DNA of 64,000 nucleotides, taken from the NCBI RefSeq assembly GCF_025736935.1, contig NZ_CP107048.1:1054001-1118000 (forward strand), written 5' to 3'. The position numbers and the translations under genes are program-made. Shown piece by piece: positions 60,223 through 64,000 of the stretch. The stretch is from Qipengyuania sp. SS22. GTDB lineage: Bacteria > Pseudomonadota > Alphaproteobacteria > Sphingomonadales > Sphingomonadaceae. The first letter of the stretch is position 1. The number at the start of each line of letters is the position of its first letter. The notes below the pieces were generated by a model. That model did no database searches. It was not told the DNA's origin and was given only the letters and a program-made list of their open reading frames with translations.

Positions 60223-60264
60223 GCCCCAGCTTTTCACACACCCTGCGGCTCGCTGAGCCCGCAC

Positions 60265-60357
60265 CGGTCTGGCGCTAGACCGCGAGGCGCAGCCGAGTGC
60301 AAGCGCGACCGCGCGCCGCGGCTTATGCCGCGTAGCCAAGGGGCGCGGATGCGCCCC
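60265..60357. repeat. Three consecutive perfect hairpins
   Basis: In the 205-base gap before vsr: CGGTCT / AGACCG with a six-base loop (60265-60282), CGCGGC-TTAT-GCCGCG (60317-60332), and GGGGCGC-GGAT-GCGCCCC (60340-60357). All stems are exact. They could stop transcription from the preceding gene, or fold as a small RNA. There is no T run. Confidence 0.6.
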
Positions 60358-60427
60358 GCCCGGCGCTTGAGGGCGCAAACAAAAGACTCTCTCGCCCCGC
60401 TACCCATTCTTACCTACTAGCGCCCCG

Positions 60428-60841
60428 ATGGTGGACAACCTCAGCCCGGAAGACCGCAGCCGCTTGATGTCTCGTATTCGTGGGAAGGATACGAAGCCCG
60501 AGCTGATCGTGCGCCGACTCGTACACAGGATGGGCTATCGCTTCAGGTTGCACCGTCGCGATCTTCCGGGAAGCCCGGATTTGGTGTTTCCGGGGCGCAA
60601 AAAGGTGATCTTCGTCCACGGCTGCTATTGGCACCGCCATGATTGTAAAAAAGCGACGATGCCGAAGACCAACGTTAAGTTCTGGAAAAAGAAATTTGAC
60701 GAAAACGTGATTAGGGACAATAATAACGTGAACGACTTGATCGAACTGGGGTGGGATACGATGGTCGTGTGGCAATGCGATGCCGAAAAGTCGGGAAATC
60801 TCGCCGAACGTTTGGCGGATTTCTTGGGGGACGCTCAATGA
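60428..60841 (+). CDS. vsr: Very short patch repair endonuclease
   Basis: 137 residues. All Vsr catalytic and zinc residues are seen and fall at E. coli numbering: D51 (GSPDLVF), H64, C66, W68, H69, H71 and C73 in VHGCYWHRHDC, N93 and D97 in ENVIRDNNNV, and C117 in VWQCDAE. It nicks next to T:G mismatches formed by deamination of 5-methylcytosine. The gene has no clear ribosome site. It overlaps the methyltransferase start by four bases. Confidence 0.93.
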   Translation: MVDNLSPEDRSRLMSRIRGKDTKPELIVRRLVHRMGYRFRLHRRDLPGSPDLVFPGRKKVIFVHGCYWHRHDCKKATMPKTNVKFWKKKFDENVIRDNNNVNDLIELGWDTMVVWQCDAEKSGNLAERLADFLGDAQ

Positions 60842-61866
60842 GTGCGCGCCCAGAAGTCGTCGATCTCTTTTGCGGGGTCGGTGCCCTTAGCCACGGCCTG
60901 AAGCTTGCCGGGTGCAGGATACTGGCCGGATACGATACGGACGAGCGATGCAAGCACGCCTTCGAGACAAACAACGGAGGCGAATTCGTCAAACGTGACG
61001 TCGGTAAGATGTCGGCGTACGAAATCATGGGTCGCTATTCGGGCGACGCGCCTAGCGTTTTGGCAGGATGCGCGCCGTGTCAGCCGTTTTCGACATACAA
61101 GCAGCGATACGCCGAAGACCCTCAATGGGGGCTGGTGCGGAAATTCGCCGAATTGGCTGCCGAGGTGCAACCCGACTTCGTCACGATGGAAAACGTGCCG
61201 TCGCTTTTGCGCTATAAGGATGGTTCCGTGTTTCGCATGTTCAAAGACATTTTGAATGAAGCGGGCTATCCGTTGAGAGTAACCGTCGCGAAATGCGAAT
61301 TGTTCGGCGTGCCGCAGAAGCGCCGCCGGTTGGTTGTTGTAGCAGCCCGTGGACGAAAGATCGGGCCGCTGATCCCCGCTGAGAATGTAGGCCGAACGGT
61401 CAGGGAGGCCATAGGACACCTTCCCCCAATCGAAGCGGGAGCAAAACACGCCAACGACCCGCTTCATACATCATCATCGCTATCCGACTTAAACATGCGC
61501 CGGATGAAAGCTGCCAAGCCGGGAGGCACGTGGCGAGACTGGCCGGAAGACTTACGCGCGGACTGCCATCGACGAGCGAGTGGCAAGACTTATCCGGGTG
61601 TTTACGCCAGAATGATGTGGGACGAACCGGCACCCACAATGACAACCCAATGCTTTGGCTTTGGGAATGGGCGCTTCGGCCATCCCGAACAAGATCGAGC
61701 AATCAGCTTGCGAGAGGCTGCACTCCTGCAATCGTTTCCCGAGGGCTATGAATTCGTCCCAACTAACGAGAAGCCGAGCATGAAGGAAGTTGGTCGTTGG
61801 ATTGGCAATGCCGTGCCGGTTGAACTAGGGCGGGCGATTGGAAATACAATTTTGGTGGGGCTTTGA
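60838..61866 (+). CDS. DNA (cytosine-5) methyltransferase
   Basis: 342 residues. Motif I is VVDLFCGVGALSHG (9-20), motif IV is AGCAPCQPFSTY with catalytic Cys81, motif VI is MENVPS, motif VIII is QKRRRLVVVAA, and motifs IX-X are REAALLQSFP and GNAVPVELGRAIG. A target recognition region of about 80 residues lies before motif IX (residues 210-285), without a guessable target. It makes 5-methylcytosine, the base whose deamination vsr repairs. It starts inside vsr and is followed three bases later by the GHKL ATPase gene. Confidence 0.93.
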   Translation: MSARPEVVDLFCGVGALSHGLKLAGCRILAGYDTDERCKHAFETNNGGEFVKRDVGKMSAYEIMGRYSGDAPSVLAGCAPCQPFSTYKQRYAEDPQWGLVRKFAELAAEVQPDFVTMENVPSLLRYKDGSVFRMFKDILNEAGYPLRVTVAKCELFGVPQKRRRLVVVAARGRKIGPLIPAENVGRTVREAIGHLPPIEAGAKHANDPLHTSSSLSDLNMRRMKAAKPGGTWRDWPEDLRADCHRRASGKTYPGVYARMMWDEPAPTMTTQCFGFGNGRFGHPEQDRAISLREAALLQSFPEGYEFVPTNEKPSMKEVGRWIGNAVPVELGRAIGNTILVGL

Positions 61867-61869
61867 TCT

Positions 61870-63543
61870 ATGGCCATAGAGCATGATGCAAAAGACTATC
61901 AATTCGCGATTTCCCTCAGCGTTCTCAACCATTTGGGTAGAAACCTCTATCGGAATTTCGTAACTGTTCTTGGTGAAGCGATATCCAATTCTTGGGACGC
62001 TGACGCGACGAGAGTATGGATTGATATCGATCGAGAGAATGACAGTTTTATGATCTCGGATGATGGGGTGGGAATGACGTCGGATGATTTTGAGAATAAG
62101 TTTCTCAAGATTGGATATTCGAAACGCAAAGAAGGGGGAATGGCAAGCGTCAAAGGAAGGCCCTATATTGGCGCCAAAGGTATTGGAAAGCTTGCCCTCT
62201 TATCTTGCGCAGATAAAGTGTCCATTTTCACTCATACCGAAGGCACCCCTTATACTGGCGGCGTTATCATAAATGAGCAGCTTGATGCTGCGATTCAAAA
62301 TGATCTAGTCCCCGATCAGTATCCGTTGGAACAACTTGATTACGATCTCATCGAAGACGTGTTCGAAAGAGATAAACATGGAACCACGATAGTTTTTGAA
62401 GGAGCCGGTCGCGTTCTCAGTAATACTGATGGCTACATCAGAAAAATCCTGGCCCTATCTTTTCAATTTAGTCTGATTGATCCAAATTTCACTATCTACG
62501 TGAACGATGAGGAGATAGCAGTCCACGACCTCGCGGATCTTTCCAAGAATACACAATTCTTGTGGACAATTAACGGGTACGACGATGATTACTTGGGAAC
62601 GCTCGACAAGTTAGCGAGGCCCAAAGAAGAATTGACCACAGACCTAGCGATTTCCGGATATATAGCTTCGGTTGAATTACCGAGACATGCGAAGATACAC
62701 GGGATGGACGAACGGGTGACTATCGATCTTTTCGTCAACGGGAGAGTGAGAGACAAAAACGTTATAAGGCATGTTCCCACCCAGCGAATTGTCGAAAGCT
62801 ACATATACGGGCAACTACATTTCGATGGTCTCGACCGCGAGAATGCGGACCCTTTCACAAGCAGTCGTGAGGGCATCGTAGAAAACGACGTGGAGTTTAA
62901 AAAGCTCCTAGAATACATACAGAAGGTCTTACTGCCGAAGGTCTTCGATGATTGGGACAAATTTCGCGGAGAAATCGGCAAGGAAGGCGATGATGAAAAT
63001 CCTCGCCGGACGAAAAAGGAGAGAAAAGCCGCCGCCCTCGTCTCAGCAGCCGAAGAGGAATTCACCGAGGACCTTCCACCTGAGCAGAAAAATACCGTTG
63101 ATGGGTGGGTGAATGAAATCCGTCCCGACGCACAATTTAACGTGGCTGCTTACATCGATTGCTTCTTGTCAGAAAATTTGGTCCGCAAATTCATGAGCGA
63201 GAAGGATATTGCCGTTCACAACTCGGTGACAGGCGAGGTTACGAAATATCGCACCAGAGAAACGCAGGCAAAACAAAGGGCTAACATAAACTTCGACGTT
63301 CGCCGTGGTGACGACGATTTGCTTTATCTGGGCATGAATGAGCTTGCTATTTGTGCTGAAGGGGGCGCTGCTCAAGACGGTCAAGTGAATCCAATGGTTC
63401 AATCTGCAACCGCCTACAAACCAGTGCGCGATGCAGTTGGGCATACAAGTCGATTGGCAGATCCCGCCAAATTGCATCTGACCGTTACCTTCGAAAATAT
63501 AAAGGGGCGGGTAAAGACGCTGTTGAGCGAGATGGAACCCTAG
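61870..63543 (+). CDS. GHKL ATPase (MutL/Hsp90/MORC-type) linked to vsr and a 5mC methyltransferase
   Basis: 557 residues. The Bergerat fold is complete: N-box LGEAISNSWDADATRVWI (E36, N40, D43), G1 SDDGVGMT (64-71), G2 YIGAKGIGKLALLSC (99-113), and GTTIVF for the last motif. Residues 280-350 read VTIDLFVNGRVRDKNVIRHV and FDGLDRENADPF, resembling an S5-fold transducer. The C-terminal 200 residues have no recognised domain and no nuclease motif. Codon and base use are visibly AT-richer than the chromosome. It follows the methyltransferase by three bases. Confidence 0.85.
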   Translation: MAIEHDAKDYQFAISLSVLNHLGRNLYRNFVTVLGEAISNSWDADATRVWIDIDRENDSFMISDDGVGMTSDDFENKFLKIGYSKRKEGGMASVKGRPYIGAKGIGKLALLSCADKVSIFTHTEGTPYTGGVIINEQLDAAIQNDLVPDQYPLEQLDYDLIEDVFERDKHGTTIVFEGAGRVLSNTDGYIRKILALSFQFSLIDPNFTIYVNDEEIAVHDLADLSKNTQFLWTINGYDDDYLGTLDKLARPKEELTTDLAISGYIASVELPRHAKIHGMDERVTIDLFVNGRVRDKNVIRHVPTQRIVESYIYGQLHFDGLDRENADPFTSSREGIVENDVEFKKLLEYIQKVLLPKVFDDWDKFRGEIGKEGDDENPRRTKKERKAAALVSAAEEEFTEDLPPEQKNTVDGWVNEIRPDAQFNVAAYIDCFLSENLVRKFMSEKDIAVHNSVTGEVTKYRTRETQAKQRANINFDVRRGDDDLLYLGMNELAICAEGGAAQDGQVNPMVQSATAYKPVRDAVGHTSRLADPAKLHLTVTFENIKGRVKTLLSEMEP

Positions 63544-63755
63544 GAACCTATTCCTTGTCCCACAATCAGCAGAGCGGCGATTGACGCGTCCTGCGGGATG
63601 GTTACGTGGCCCGCCACTTTCGCGGGGGTAGGCCGCCCTTCAGGCGATCGCGCGTTCTTCGTCGCTTTGCGTCTTCGCGCGGAGCACCTCTCGCCCGCCG
63701 TCGGGCGCCGCTCCACGATTGCTGGGGCAATCGCTCCATGCGCCCGCAAAATCCC
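63544..63755. other. 212-base intergenic region, end of the accessory segment
   Basis: No gene or clear terminator is seen. The sequence returns to high GC with short imperfect palindromes, and a block CCGCAAAATCCCCTACC near 63745-63760 overlaps the stop of the next gene. Confidence 0.5.
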
Positions 63756-64000
63756 CTACCCCTTCTTCCGCTTCTTCCGCGCCGCATATTTCGCGTCGCG
63801 CGCGGCCTTCAACTCCGCTTCGGTTGGTGCGGGGACCGCCTCGGCTTCGGCCTTGGCCTTGGCGGCGGCCTGTTTGTCGGCCTTGGCCTGCGCGATCGCG
63901 GCGCGCTTGGCGGCGCTCTTTTCGGCGATGGCGGCTTCTCGCGCTTCCTGTGCGGCCTTGCGCTTGGCAATCGTCGCCTCGTCGAGCTTGGGCGCGTCGG
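63756..64000 (-). CDS. C-terminal part of a Lys/Ala-rich protein
   Basis: Only the last 81 codons lie in the window; the gene continues to the right. The tail is a long charged helix (DEATIAKRKAAQEAREAAIA, then AKADKQAAAKAKAEAEAVPA) ending KYAARKKRKKG before the TAG at 63756. It has no recognisable domain. A basic coiled tail of this kind is common on RNA- or DNA-binding proteins in alphaproteobacteria. The protein cannot be named. Confidence 0.55.
   Translation of the reverse strand, partial: DAPKLDEATIAKRKAAQEAREAAIAEKSAAKRAAIAQAKADKQAAAKAKAEAEAVPAPTEAELKAARDAKYAARKKRKKG

Noticed and set aside
63544..64000. Restriction endonuclease partner downstream of the GHKL gene
   Set aside because: Only an unrelated Lys/Ala-rich C terminus on the other strand is present.

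Overview
The window looks like a chromosome segment from an alphaproteobacterium of the order Sphingomonadales, most likely Erythrobacteraceae. The evidence is high GC, the gene content (LolC/LolD next to dnaE, sdhC-sdhD-sdhA, bamD/recN/ligA, KorAB 2-oxoacid:ferredoxin oxidoreductase in an aerobe-like gene set) and dispersed inverted-repeat pairs of the kinds common in that group. The species is an inference, not a match. No rRNA, tRNA, CRISPR array, insertion sequence or transposase was seen.

Layout. 1-7 kb: 5' part of ispE, a small P-loop kinase, ETF-ubiquinone oxidoreductase, then the plus-strand run UDG-like protein / lytic transglycosylase / moaB, and a radical SAM protein. 7-16 kb (minus): DUF1330, acyl-CoA ligase, dnaE, glutathione peroxidase, a small hypothetical, lolD and its permease. 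15.8-18.4 kb: purF, a coupled SDR and a PilZ protein. 18.5-24.2 kb (minus): serine hydrolase lipoprotein, cyclopropane fatty acid synthase, photolyase, a DUF457 membrane protein and an EF-hand lipoprotein. 24.3-34.4 kb: korAB, an HSL-type esterase with rppH, a TPR protein, an RsmB-like methyltransferase with guaB, a 3-hydroxybutyrate-dehydrogenase-like SDR, and a YpfJ-type zinc peptidase. 34.5-38.7 kb: a BlaI/M56 regulatory pair with a visible operator, a cyclophilin and a class III adenylate cyclase. 38.8-43 kb: sdhCDA with an M20 peptidase where sdhB might be expected. 43-48.9 kb: a tight operon with a subclass B3 metallo-beta-lactamase and prmA, then an ALO-type oxidase, an SDR and a CinA-like protein. 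48.9-55.5 kb: ligA, an AT-richer orphan gene, recN, a GGDEF protein and bamD. 55.6-59 kb: the whole proline pathway, proB divergent from proC-proA.

59-63.7 kb is accessory. A roughly 250-base imperfect palindrome is followed by a terminase-small-subunit-like protein, a cluster of three hairpins, and a tight operon of a Vsr nuclease, a C5-cytosine methyltransferase and a GHKL (MutL/Hsp90/MORC-type) ATPase. The last genes are visibly AT-richer than the chromosome. No conventional restriction endonuclease is present, so this trio is the best candidate for a poorly described defence or epigenetic-maintenance system.

Other signals worth attention: two housekeeping genes (phrB and proC) without any ATG/GTG/TTG start in the right place; a perfect 9-1-9 palindrome over the proB promoter; a 14-codon leader ORF whose stop codon is the loop of a terminator-like hairpin before proC; a pair of BlaI-type operators 21 bp apart; and several family members that have lost their key catalytic motif (UDG-like, CinA-like, DnaE PHP domain).
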